Positions 1 to 5,082 of a stretch of 5,179 nt of DNA are shown piece by piece. Where the stretch lies: contig CAYOKC010000195.1 in assembly GCA_964404415.1 (NCBI GenBank), positions 1-5,179 on the forward strand, in the 5' to 3' direction. The notes beneath the pieces are model-generated. The model made no database searches and was not told the origin of the DNA. It saw nothing but the letters and a program-made list of their open reading frames with translations. This stretch comes from Leptolinea sp964404415. Its GTDB lineage: Bacteria; Chloroflexota; Anaerolineae; Anaerolineales; Anaerolineaceae. Positions within the stretch are counted from its first letter, which is position 1. Each line of letters begins with the position of its first letter. A program made the position numbers and the translations under genes.

Positions 1-7
1 AAAAACC

Positions 8-211
8 ATGCAAAAACTGATCGAACTGATGTCATCCCGCAAGTTCTGGGCAGCCCTGGTGGGGCTGTCGGTGATCATCCTTAAAGCCTACCGGCCGGAT
101 TTCCCGATCAGCGAAGAGGAGATCACCAACCTGGTGGCGGTTTTGGCCGCCTATATCCTGGGGACGGCCATCTCCAACGCAGCCGATGGGATGAAGATGC
201 TGAAACCGTAA
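8..211 (+). CDS. Holin-like small two-helix membrane protein
   Basis: A 67-residue protein with two hydrophobic segments, about residues 13-28 (FWAALVGLSVIILKAY) and 41-57 (NLVAVLAAYILGTAISN), joined by a short acidic loop (ISEEEIT), with a charged N-terminus and a lysine-containing tail (KMLKP). This size and topology fit phage holins, which form inner-membrane lesions that let the endolysin reach the peptidoglycan. The GH25 lysozyme two genes downstream supports a lysis role. The reading frame is open to the window edge, so the true start may lie upstream; Met8 (position 29) is an alternative. No ribosome binding site can be judged because only seven bases precede the ATG. Holins are too diverse in sequence for a family name; another small phage membrane protein is possible. 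Confidence 0.6.
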   Translation: MQKLIELMSSRKFWAALVGLSVIILKAYRPDFPISEEEITNLVAVLAAYILGTAISNAADGMKMLKP

Positions 212-228
212 CCGGCTTTACAGGATGA

Positions 229-256
229 AATCACACCGCTTTGTATGGATGTGATT
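229..256. repeat. Short inverted repeat downstream of the holin-like gene
   Basis: AATCACA (229-235) is the perfect inverse of TGTGATT (250-256) across a 14-nt loop. It starts 18 nt after the stop of the holin-like gene. There is no T-tract after the right arm, so an intrinsic terminator is not well supported. An operator or a chance match are alternatives. Confidence 0.25.
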
Positions 257-269
257 CTTCCTGGCAGGC

Positions 270-298
270 GTAGGGGCGGGTTAATAACCCGCCCCTAC
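270..298. repeat. 29-nt perfect palindrome, GTAGGGGCG-type REP-like element
   Basis: GTAGGGGCGGGTTA (270-283) is followed by one A and then its exact inverse complement (285-298), giving a potential 14-bp hairpin with a minimal loop. It shares the GTAGGGGCG...CGCCCCTAC ends with the two 70-nt elements that flank the RAYT gene at 4366-4435 and 5083-5152. The similarity continues into the right flank: 290-307 matches the inverse of 5074-5091 over 18 nt, including nine bases outside the palindrome. It lies between the holin-like gene and the next gene. A strong hairpin here could also slow or end transcription, but no T-run follows directly. Confidence 0.8.
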
Positions 299-347
299 CG
301 GTCGCGATGGATATGTGTCCAAAACGATTGTTTTTTCAACACAAAAG

Positions 348-354
348 AAAGGAG
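348..354 (+). promoter_or_regulatory. Strong Shine-Dalgarno that fixes the start at 361
   Basis: AAAGGAG followed by a 6-nt spacer (TACATC) precedes the ATG at 361. The frame is also open from an upstream ATG at 307, but that codon overlaps the flank of the palindromic repeat and has no comparable site, so 361 is the better start. Confidence 0.75.
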
Positions 355-360
355 TACATC

Positions 361-801
361 ATGGACGATCAAAACCGGATCCTCGCGGGTTTGATCCTCA
401 ATTGCAAACCCGAAGACCTGAAGGGCACCGCGCTTAAGGCTGACGGCAGCCTGGCGGTTGTGGCCCCCAACGGGATGAAATTCGTCTTCTCGCCGGTGGA
501 ACTGGATAACGCCCGCGATTCGTTCTGCCTGCCGGCTACTCCGATGGCTGAGCCAGTTGAAGCCAGCAGGTATGCGCAGATTGTCACTTCGACAAGCTCA
601 GTGACCGGATCCGGCTCAATGACCGGAAACCCGATGGCTGAGCCTGTCGAAGCCATCGAACGCGGCTTGCCTGACCCGCCCATTCCACCCAACCCGCGCA
701 CTTCGATACCTGCACGGCAAAAACCGCCATGCGGCACTGGCGCAAGCTCAGCCAACGGACACACACCAACCACCCGCCATAGAAAAGAGGCGCGCCAATG
801 A
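361..801 (+). CDS. Small phage protein with repeat-derived C-terminal half
   Basis: A 146-residue protein. Residues 1-58 look like ordinary coding sequence (MDDQNRILAG..., LAVVAPNGMKFVFSPVEL) and resemble a small conserved phage protein that I cannot name. From residue 61 the sequence changes character: PMAEPVEA occurs at 61-68 and again at 91-98, exactly 30 residues apart, separated by a Ser/Thr/Gly stretch. The rest (99-146) is Pro/Arg-rich with no evident fold. At DNA level the 541-658 part is three copies of a short dispersed inverted repeat. The stop overlaps the GH25 start as ATGA (798-801), consistent with translational coupling. A second frame, open over 675-782 and ending in TAG, could be the original 3' end, with a frameshift or repeat insertion having changed the tail. 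The N-terminal part is likely functional; the C-terminal half may be an accident of repeat insertion. Confidence 0.6.
   Translation: MDDQNRILAGLILNCKPEDLKGTALKADGSLAVVAPNGMKFVFSPVELDNARDSFCLPATPMAEPVEASRYAQIVTSTSSVTGSGSMTGNPMAEPVEAIERGLPDPPIPPNPRTSIPARQKPPCGTGASSANGHTPTTRHRKEARQ
541..564 (+). repeat. CTTCGACAGGCTCAG-type repeat, degenerate copy 1 (inside CDS)
   Basis: CCGATGGCTGAGCC followed by AGTTGAAGCC matches the copy at 631-654 at 22 of 24 positions in direct orientation. The right stem arm is eroded (AGCCAGCA instead of AGCCATCG), so this copy folds poorly. It is translated as PMAEPVEA. Confidence 0.7.
583..605 (-). repeat. CTTCGACAAGCTCAG-type inverted repeat, copy 2 (inside CDS)
   Basis: GTCACT (583-588) pairs with AGTGAC (600-605) around the 11-nt loop TCGACAAGCTC. 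The loop is the inverse complement of the copy-3 loop (GAGCCTGTCGA) with a single difference, while the stem sequence is entirely different. This element is therefore inverted relative to copies 1 and 3. The end merges into the palindrome CCGGATCCGG (605-614), and GCTCAATGACCGG (614-626) repeats GCTCAGTGACCGG (596-608) with one change. Confidence 0.7.
631..658 (+). repeat. CTTCGACAGGCTCAG-type inverted repeat, copy 3 (inside CDS)
   Basis: CGATGGCT (632-639) and AGCCATCG (651-658) form a perfect 8-bp stem around the loop GAGCCTGTCGA. It lies 90 nt downstream of copy 1 in the same frame and is again translated as PMAEPVEA. Short stem-loops of this kind with a conserved TCGACARGCTC core are known as dispersed repeats in many bacterial genomes; their mobilising factor is not evident here. 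Confidence 0.75.
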
Positions 802-1484
802 TCACCGGAATGGATGTTTCCGCCTGGCAGGGTAATGTCAACTGGCAAAAAGCCGCCAAAAACGGCGTGCGCTACGCCTTCATCAAGGTCAGCCAGCGGC
901 TGTATGCTGACAAGCTCTTCTTCCAGAACTGGCCGGCGGCCAGAGCGGCCGGCATGCTGCGCGGCGGTTATCACTACCTGGTCTGGGACCGCGACCCGCT
1001 GGAACAGGCGGAAGCCTTCTGCGCTTTGCTGAAAAATGATCCTGGCGAACTGCCCCCGGTGGCCGATTTTGAAGAACGCGCCGGCATCCCCGGTGATGCG
1101 CTTATGCGGCTGGGACGTTTCCTCAACGCGGTGGAATACCAGTTGGGCGTCAAACCGGCCATCTACACCAGCCCGAACTTCTGGAAGACTTATGGTTCGC
1201 CGGAAGCCGTGTGGGGGAACTACCCCCTGTGGATCGCCAACTACGAAGTCAACGAACCGCACCTGCCCGCGCCGTGGAAGAGCTACGCCTTCTGGCAGCA
1301 CACCAACGCTGCCGACGGCGCCTACTACGGCTGTGACTCGCGAGGCGTGGACATGAACCTGTGCAGCGAAGAAGTCTTCGCGTGTTACGCTGCCGGAAAG
1401 ACCAAACCGGCGCCAGAAGTCAGCGCGCAGGAAAAGATCGAGCGTCTCTGGAGGGCGCACCCCGCATTATGGCCCTTACCCTGA
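798..1484 (+). CDS. GH25 family lysozyme (phage endolysin)
   Basis: A 228-residue protein that is essentially a single glycoside hydrolase family 25 domain, cleaving the N-acetylmuramic acid to N-acetylglucosamine beta-1,4 bond of peptidoglycan. Family signatures in order: GMDVSAWQG near the N-terminus (Asp6), YAFIKVSQ (26-33), GGYHYLVW (56-63), the catalytic-type PPVADFEE with Asp90 and Glu92, IYTSPNFW (122-129), LWIANYE (144-150), AFWQHTN (164-170) and VDMNL (184-188). No signal peptide is seen, as expected for an endolysin released by a holin, and a candidate holin lies upstream. The last ~25 residues (KTKPAPEVSAQEKIERLWRAHPALWPLP region) look like a short linker and helix rather than a full cell-wall-binding domain. 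The start ATG overlaps the preceding stop (ATGA) and is preceded by AAAAGAGG. The 3' end overlaps the next gene by 16 nt. A virion-attached role at entry is an alternative, since structural genes follow directly. Confidence 0.92.
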   Translation: MITGMDVSAWQGNVNWQKAAKNGVRYAFIKVSQRLYADKLFFQNWPAARAAGMLRGGYHYLVWDRDPLEQAEAFCALLKNDPGELPPVADFEERAGIPGDALMRLGRFLNAVEYQLGVKPAIYTSPNFWKTYGSPEAVWGNYPLWIANYEVNEPHLPAPWKSYAFWQHTNAADGAYYGCDSRGVDMNLCSEEVFACYAAGKTKPAPEVSAQEKIERLWRAHPALWPLP

Positions 1485-2137
1485 CTGAAATGTACACCCG
1501 TGTTTCACAAATGTTGATGGATACCGGCGAGGAGATCTGGCCGCATGCCATCCTCGATGAAGCCATCCGTCAGGCGCTGGCGGACTACTCGCTGGCCGCG
1601 CCCTGCGAACAATCCACCGTATTGACGTTGCCCGCGCGCGGTGACCTGGACCTGAGCAGCCTGCCCGGCCTGGCCGGGGTGACGGCCGTCCGCTGGCCAT
1701 ACGACCCGGCCAGGCCTGAGGCCTTACAGTCCGCGAATCGCGTCACCGGGTGGCGGTACTGGCGCGATATGGATAAGAACACGCTGGAACTGCGCACCCT
1801 GCCAGGAACCAACCCGGCGCAGGGTGACAGCATGTTGGTGCGTTATGTCACCGGTCACAGCGTGGATGGGTTGGACGGCGCGGAAGTCAGCACCATCCCG
1901 CTCATCCACATCTCACTGCTGGTGCACGGCTCGGCGGGGTATGCCGCGTTGTTCCGCGCGCTGGATAAAGTGGAAAACCGCAGCTACGGCAGCCGCCGCA
2001 CCGAACCCTCCCTGCTGCAAAGCTGGGCCAATGGCGTGCTCGAGCGCTATCAGCGCGATCTCGACCGGTTGCGCCGGCAGCATACACCGGCGGAATTGCA
2101 GCCAGCCTGGAGGATGGACGCATGGGAATCGTGCTGA
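1469..2137 (+). CDS. Phage head-tail adaptor-like protein
   Basis: A 222-residue protein starting MALTLTEMYTRVSQML. Its layout resembles phage adaptor/connector proteins that sit below the portal: an N-terminal helix (about 4-19), a second helix with the acidic-start pattern HAILDEAIRQALADYS (26-41), a beta-rich middle (about 49-130, with LELRTLPG and MLVRYVTGH), then a helix HISLLVHGSAGYAALFRAL (147-165) and a long charged C-terminal helix (about 181-204). The helical opening followed by 'ALADYS' is typical of the SU10-type adaptor group, which is my best family guess; identification is by pattern only. The start overlaps the GH25 end by 16 nt, with GGAGGG (1450-1455) 13 nt upstream; Met8 at 1490 is a less likely alternative. 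It again overlaps the next gene by 16 nt. The open frame extends upstream to 1361 but that part is the shadow of GH25. Confidence 0.6.
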   Translation: MALTLTEMYTRVSQMLMDTGEEIWPHAILDEAIRQALADYSLAAPCEQSTVLTLPARGDLDLSSLPGLAGVTAVRWPYDPARPEALQSANRVTGWRYWRDMDKNTLELRTLPGTNPAQGDSMLVRYVTGHSVDGLDGAEVSTIPLIHISLLVHGSAGYAALFRALDKVENRSYGSRRTEPSLLQSWANGVLERYQRDLDRLRRQHTPAELQPAWRMDAWESC

Positions 2138-2628
2138 CGCTTTCAACCCCTGATGACCAGGCAGTTAGCGTGGCTGAATTGGACCTGCAGGAGATCCCTC
2201 ACCGCTGGGTGTTGGGATCCCGCCGCGCGGGGCCGCACTGCCCGGATTGCCTGGAACTGGATGGCGAAGTGCGCACTCTGGGCGAATGGCAAAGCTCCAT
2301 CATGCCCGGTTCACCGGAACTGCAATGCGGTTGCGGATGCCGCTGCGGCCTGCGGGCTACCATCAGCCCGCCCACCCGCTTCACCATCTTGATCCCGGCC
2401 ATCGGGTTCCCGGCCGGCCGGAGCCGCATCTACCTGGATATCCAGCGGCAATTGCGGCAAAACTTCACGTTAATCCCATCGTTAACGGTGCCGTCAGCCG
2501 CCATACCGGGGCGCGTGCCGTCCGCCTGCCTTCCCGCAAATGTGGCCGCCGAACGCAGGCCGTGGTGGGATCAGGCCGTCCGGCAGCCGGAAACGGTCAC
2601 ACGGCGGTCCGTTCACGGGGTGGATTGA
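2122..2628 (+). CDS. Cys-rich phage protein resembling minor head protein C-terminus
   Basis: A 168-residue protein with a cysteine cluster: Cys40 and Cys43 in HCPDCLELDGEVRTLGEW, then Cys69, Cys71, Cys73 and Cys75 in QCGCGCRCGL. The order C-x2-C, 'LDGxV', a Trp, a Pro/Gly turn and a second Cys group followed by R resembles the C-terminal part of phage minor head/head-morphogenesis (Mu gpF-like) proteins, where the cysteines probably bind metal. Here that motif stands in a short separate protein without the long N-terminal part, so it may be a detached or remodelled domain. Residues 98-168 (FPAGRSRIYLDIQRQLRQNF and a Pro/Arg/Trp-rich tail) match nothing I recognise. GGAGG (2109-2113) lies 8 nt before the ATG. 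The stop shares one base with the next start (TGATG). Confidence 0.6.
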   Translation: MGIVLTLSTPDDQAVSVAELDLQEIPHRWVLGSRRAGPHCPDCLELDGEVRTLGEWQSSIMPGSPELQCGCGCRCGLRATISPPTRFTILIPAIGFPAGRSRIYLDIQRQLRQNFTLIPSLTVPSAAIPGRVPSACLPANVAAERRPWWDQAVRQPETVTRRSVHGVD

Positions 2629-3134
2629 TGGCTGCGCCAGGAGTTGACTGTCACATCGCGTTAAGTCACCCGGATATGGATGGAGGTGCTCCGTTCGGCT
2701 TCCTGCTGGATGACAGCAAGGATGCCGGGCCGGCCGTCTCCATCCAGCGCGAAGCCGTCAAACAGGATGACGGCAGTTATGCCGACAACCAGAAGTATTT
2801 CTTCACTGTGCTGCTGGGTGACCGGCTGCCCAACCCCGATAATTCCACCCACCGCGAAACGGCCGCCGAAATGTACACCGCCCTGCTGCGCTTCCTGGGT
2901 CAACATTCCGGGCTGGCATTGTTGACGCCCGCCGGGTCGTTCAGCGGATTGTTCGCCACGGGGCATTACGCCACCGAGATCCACTATCCCGATGTCACCC
3001 TGGTGACCGTGCAGATGGGCAACACCGGCAGCGCCTTCGAGCCGGTGGATGTCACCCGGTTTGTGCAATCGTGCTGGGTGGATGGCGTCACCTATACCGG
3101 GCAGATGGCCTGGTCCAATACCTACTGGAGGTAA
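2628..3134 (+). CDS. Putative phage virion/tail protein, family not recognised
   Basis: A 168-residue soluble protein, MAAPGVDCHIALSHPDMDGG..., with no signal peptide or membrane segment. It appears to be mixed alpha/beta: an N-terminal beta-rich part with FGFLLDD (23-29), KYFFTVLLGDR (56-66), a helix ETAAEMYTALLRFLGQHSG (77-95), then beta strands ATEIHYPDVTLVTVQM (115-130) and FEPVDVTRFVQSCWVDG (137-153), ending SNTYWR. I do not recognise the family. Its place between adaptor/head-type genes and a fiber-like gene, in one tight plus-strand array, suggests a tail or baseplate component. The start is ATG at 2628, overlapping the previous TGA by one base. The frame is open well upstream (from 2247), but that part is out-of-frame sequence of the Cys-rich gene. 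Its stop codon lies within the next gene's Shine-Dalgarno region. Confidence 0.6.
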   Translation: MAAPGVDCHIALSHPDMDGGAPFGFLLDDSKDAGPAVSIQREAVKQDDGSYADNQKYFFTVLLGDRLPNPDNSTHRETAAEMYTALLRFLGQHSGLALLTPAGSFSGLFATGHYATEIHYPDVTLVTVQMGNTGSAFEPVDVTRFVQSCWVDGVTYTGQMAWSNTYWR

Positions 3135-3137
3135 TGT

Positions 3138-3908
3138 ATGAGCGCACCGGTTTATCCGGTATCCAATAATGTGTCCCCCGGCCAGCCGACGGCCAGTTCG
3201 CAATACAACAACCTGCGCAGAGACGCGCTGACTCTGGGCGCCGCGCCCGAAGACGCGCGCACGCTGGGGCAATTCTTCACGCGCTACATTTGCGGCGTGC
3301 GCATTGAATTTTTGGCCGCCAACCGCCTGCGCGTGCCTTTTCTGACCACCAACCCGCCGACTCTGATGATCAACGGCTACCTGTGCCAGTCTGCCGCCAA
3401 TGTTGATCTTCCCGCGGGATGTTTCACGGGCGCGGCGGCCACCTGGTACATCTTCGCCCGGCGCAACCCGGGCTCAGCTTCGTTCACTTTGGAAGTCAAC
3501 ACCAGCCCGGTGGAAAGCACCGATACAAGACTGATCGGCCAGTGCTACTGGGACGGAAGCAACGTCAACGCGTCATCGGTTTACACATATTCGCTGCAGG
3601 GGCTGGGACTGCCGGATTATGACTCGGGCTGGTTCGCCGTGGCGGAAAGTCAGACCTATACCCGGGCGCACAACCTGGGGCAGGCTCCCCGGCTGGTGAC
3701 TTTGCAACATGCCACCAACGCCAACCCGGTAGCCAGTGACGAGTTGGTACTTGTGAACACCGTCTCTATCGGGTACGGGGTTTCATGCCTGGGGTGGAAC
3801 GCCACCAACGTTTTCGCGCAAAGCGGTTCGTACAGCGGGTACGGCACCTGCCTGAACACTCGCCGGTATTCCGGTTCGGGGTACTGGCGGCTGCAGGCCT
3901 GGCGGTAG
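3138..3908 (+). CDS. Phage tail fiber-like structural protein
   Basis: A 256-residue protein. The N-terminal part contains SQYNNLRRDAL (21-31), a Q-[YW]-N-N-L-R-x-D pattern that I associate with tail and appendage proteins of environmental phages. The C-terminal region starts YDSGWFAV (161-168), continues YTRAHNLGQAPRLVTLQ (174-190), then Gly/Ser/Tyr-rich sequence and ends YWRLQAWR. 'DSGWxAV ... YTxxHNLGxxPRLV' is the common opening of C-terminal beta-domains of phage fibers, often the part that contacts the cell surface. Ser, Thr, Asn and Gly are frequent, as in beta-structured virion proteins. GGAGGT (3127-3132) overlaps the preceding stop codon and is 5 nt from the ATG. The role as fiber, baseplate or decoration protein is inferred from pattern and position. 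Confidence 0.62.
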   Translation: MSAPVYPVSNNVSPGQPTASSQYNNLRRDALTLGAAPEDARTLGQFFTRYICGVRIEFLAANRLRVPFLTTNPPTLMINGYLCQSAANVDLPAGCFTGAAATWYIFARRNPGSASFTLEVNTSPVESTDTRLIGQCYWDGSNVNASSVYTYSLQGLGLPDYDSGWFAVAESQTYTRAHNLGQAPRLVTLQHATNANPVASDELVLVNTVSIGYGVSCLGWNATNVFAQSGSYSGYGTCLNTRRYSGSGYWRLQAWR

Positions 3909-3921
3909 AAAGGATGGAACA

Positions 3922-4317
3922 ATGACAATAGTGATCCGCGACAGCGCGGGATGGATCAAGACATTTATGGAAAGCTCCGCCGGGTATGTGCCGGAACCCG
4001 GCGAAACGCTGGAAGAGGTGCCGGTGACGTTCGCCGAATACGCCGGCCGCCTGCGCCTTTTTGTAGACGGACGTTCCGGTGAAACGGTGCGGGTGCCGGC
4101 CGGTGAGGGGACGGTCAGCGTGCGGGTGGATTGCCCCGGAGAGGTGTCTGTTTCGTTGATGGTGAATGATGAAGAGCGTGAGATTCCGCTGGAGAATGGC
4201 GAGGGCAGGGTTGAGCTGCCGTGTGACGCGGCAGGCAGGTTCGTCATCGCGCCGGCGGACCGGGTGACGTATTGTGCGGCCGGCGGGGCCGTCAGCGTGG
4301 TGGAGGTGGTGGGGTAA
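3922..4317 (+). CDS. Small beta-rich phage accessory protein, possibly Ig-like
   Basis: A 131-residue protein starting MTIVIRDSAGWIKTFMESSAG. Residues from about 42 to 115 alternate short strands and turns (ETVRVPAGEGTVSVRVD, VSVSLMVNDEEREIPLENG, RVELPCDAAGRFVIAPAD), a rhythm like bacterial Ig-like or other small beta-sandwich domains found in phage tail proteins. The acidic N-terminal stretch YVPEPGETLEEVPVTFAEYAG (22-42) may be a flexible or docking segment. Three cysteines (71, 101, 118) occur. No family is recognised. It is the last gene of the plus-strand array, 13 nt after the fiber-like gene with AAGGA (3910-3914) before the ATG, so a fiber accessory, chaperone or decoration role is plausible but unproven. 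Confidence 0.6.
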   Translation: MTIVIRDSAGWIKTFMESSAGYVPEPGETLEEVPVTFAEYAGRLRLFVDGRSGETVRVPAGEGTVSVRVDCPGEVSVSLMVNDEEREIPLENGEGRVELPCDAAGRFVIAPADRVTYCAAGGAVSVVEVVG

Positions 4318-4365
4318 ATTTTTAAAACGCTGTCTATTTTCTAATCAGGATTCTTCCAATATTGT

Positions 4366-4435
4366 GTAGGGGCGAAGCATCCGGCATTAGACACGTCTCC
4401 GAAGAAAAGATATTTTCCGGATGCTTCGCCCCTAC
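4366..4435 (+). repeat. 70-nt REP-like element, left copy
   Basis: Arms GTAGGGGCGAAGCATCCGG (4366-4384) and its perfect inverse complement (4417-4435) enclose a 32-nt centre with an imperfect small palindrome CTCCGAAG (4397-4404). Both strands begin with GTAG, the tetranucleotide at the foot of REP hairpins recognised by characterised RAYTs. A 6-bp outer match TATTGT (4360-4365) / ACAATA (4439-4444) could lengthen the stem with a 3-nt bulge. It starts 48 nt after the last phage gene and could also act as a transcription barrier between convergent genes, though no T-run follows the right arm closely. Confidence 0.85.
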
Positions 4436-4498
4436 TGGACAATAAAGGTTCATTTCTGTAATTATTCACCTTTTTTTCAAACAACGAATTAGATTACA

Positions 4499-5017
4499 TC
4501 ATTTCCACAATTCGTCTTTTTGCCAGGTCAACGGGTTGTTTTCGATGTATGTGTAGATGCGGTCAAAATCATTCTGATCACGAACCACATGTTCATGAAA
4601 ATTACGCTGCCATACCGGTGCATCATTATTAAATATCCGGTGAATGTGCCTTGTTGTGTTGGCCTTCAAGTTTTGAACAATCGCGCTGATTGACCGGCGG
4701 GTTGTGCCCCGGGGAGTCTCAGAGTTGTTGGGAGCTCTTTCCAATATGTCTAAGTTGATCGATAGCAGAAAATGAACGTGGTTTGGCATCACAACTTTGT
4801 GGTTGATTTCAACCGGAAAATGTTCCGGCAGGGCGGAAATTATGGCATCTGCACATTGCCCTGCCAGTGACAAAGTTACACAGTCATTTTCAACAGACCC
4901 AAAAACACAACGCCGTTGATACGAGACGATGGTTACGAAATATGCACCAGATTGGGAATAGTTAAAATTCTGTAACCGTATTGAGCGGCGGTGATCAACG
5001 GCAGGGTTGTAGGTCAT
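4499..5017 (-). CDS. REP-associated tyrosine transposase (RAYT, Y1/HUH family)
   Basis: A 172-residue protein from the ATG at 5017, beginning MTYNPAVDHRRSIRL, the usual opening of this RAYT group. It is a Y1 transposase-fold, single-strand DNA endonuclease that cuts next to REP hairpins and forms a 5'-phosphotyrosine link. Visible motifs: YSQSGAYFVTI (first strand), VVMPNHVHFLL containing the metal-binding HUH motif (His80 and His82 from this start), WQRNFHEHVVRDQNDFDRIYTYIENNPLTW with the catalytic tyrosine most likely Tyr157 in YIENNP, by comparison with Tyr115 of the E. coli enzyme. The frame is open to a TTG at 5053, giving 12 more residues, but that TTG coincides with the -35 box of a candidate promoter and family members usually begin near the ATG. 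Length and motifs look complete, so the enzyme may be active. It is divergent in strand and G+C from the phage genes and lies between inverted REP-like elements, its likely substrates. Confidence 0.93.
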   Translation of the reverse strand: MTYNPAVDHRRSIRLQNFNYSQSGAYFVTIVSYQRRCVFGSVENDCVTLSLAGQCADAIISALPEHFPVEINHKVVMPNHVHFLLSINLDILERAPNNSETPRGTTRRSISAIVQNLKANTTRHIHRIFNNDAPVWQRNFHEHVVRDQNDFDRIYTYIENNPLTWQKDELWK

Positions 5018-5023
5018 ATAAGA

Positions 5024-5053
5024 ATTGTACTTATCGCGAATGTACCTAGTCAA
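5024..5053 (-). promoter_or_regulatory. Candidate sigma70-type promoter of the RAYT gene
   Basis: Read on the minus strand, TTGACT (5048-5053, 5 of 6 to consensus) and TACAAT (5024-5029, 5 of 6) are separated by 18 nt. The -10 box ends 6 nt before the ATG at 5017, so transcription would begin at or next to the start codon, giving a leaderless mRNA. No Shine-Dalgarno is seen before that ATG, which agrees. Found by eye only. Confidence 0.4.
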
Positions 5054-5082
5054 TGGTGTCGGAAATGGTTCTTTCGCGACCG

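Noticed and set aside
307..360. Earlier ATG (307) for the repeat-bearing gene.
   Set aside because: It overlaps the flank of the palindrome and lacks a Shine-Dalgarno, while AAAGGAG stands 6 nt before ATG 361.
369..1460. A 363-codon open frame on the minus strand across the repeat-bearing gene and the lysozyme.
   Set aside because: It is antisense to a clear GH25 gene with all family motifs, its translation has no recognisable domain, and long antisense frames are common in G+C-rich coding DNA.
1361..1468. Longer N-terminus for the adaptor-like protein.
   Set aside because: This part is the shadow of the lysozyme 3' end; ATG 1469 opens a typical helical N-terminus.
2247..2627. Upstream extension of the 2628-3134 frame, which would give a 295-residue protein.
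   Set aside because: The extension reads as Pro/His/Arg-rich sequence out of frame with the Cys-rich gene, whereas ATG 2628 sits at a TGATG junction and starts ordinary protein sequence.
2661..3272. A 203-codon minus-strand frame opposite two structural genes.
   Set aside because: The plus-strand genes have good Shine-Dalgarno sites and tight junctions; the antisense translation is Gly/His/Arg-rich shadow sequence.
3783..4247. A 154-codon minus-strand frame opposite the fiber-like and last phage genes.
   Set aside because: Ser/Thr/Pro-rich shadow translation crossing two well-supported plus-strand genes.
4318..4498. Intrinsic terminator formed by the left REP element for the phage operon.
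   Set aside because: The only T-run (4471-4477) is 35 nt beyond the right arm, so the usual stem-plus-U-tract layout is missing; the element is better explained as a REP copy.
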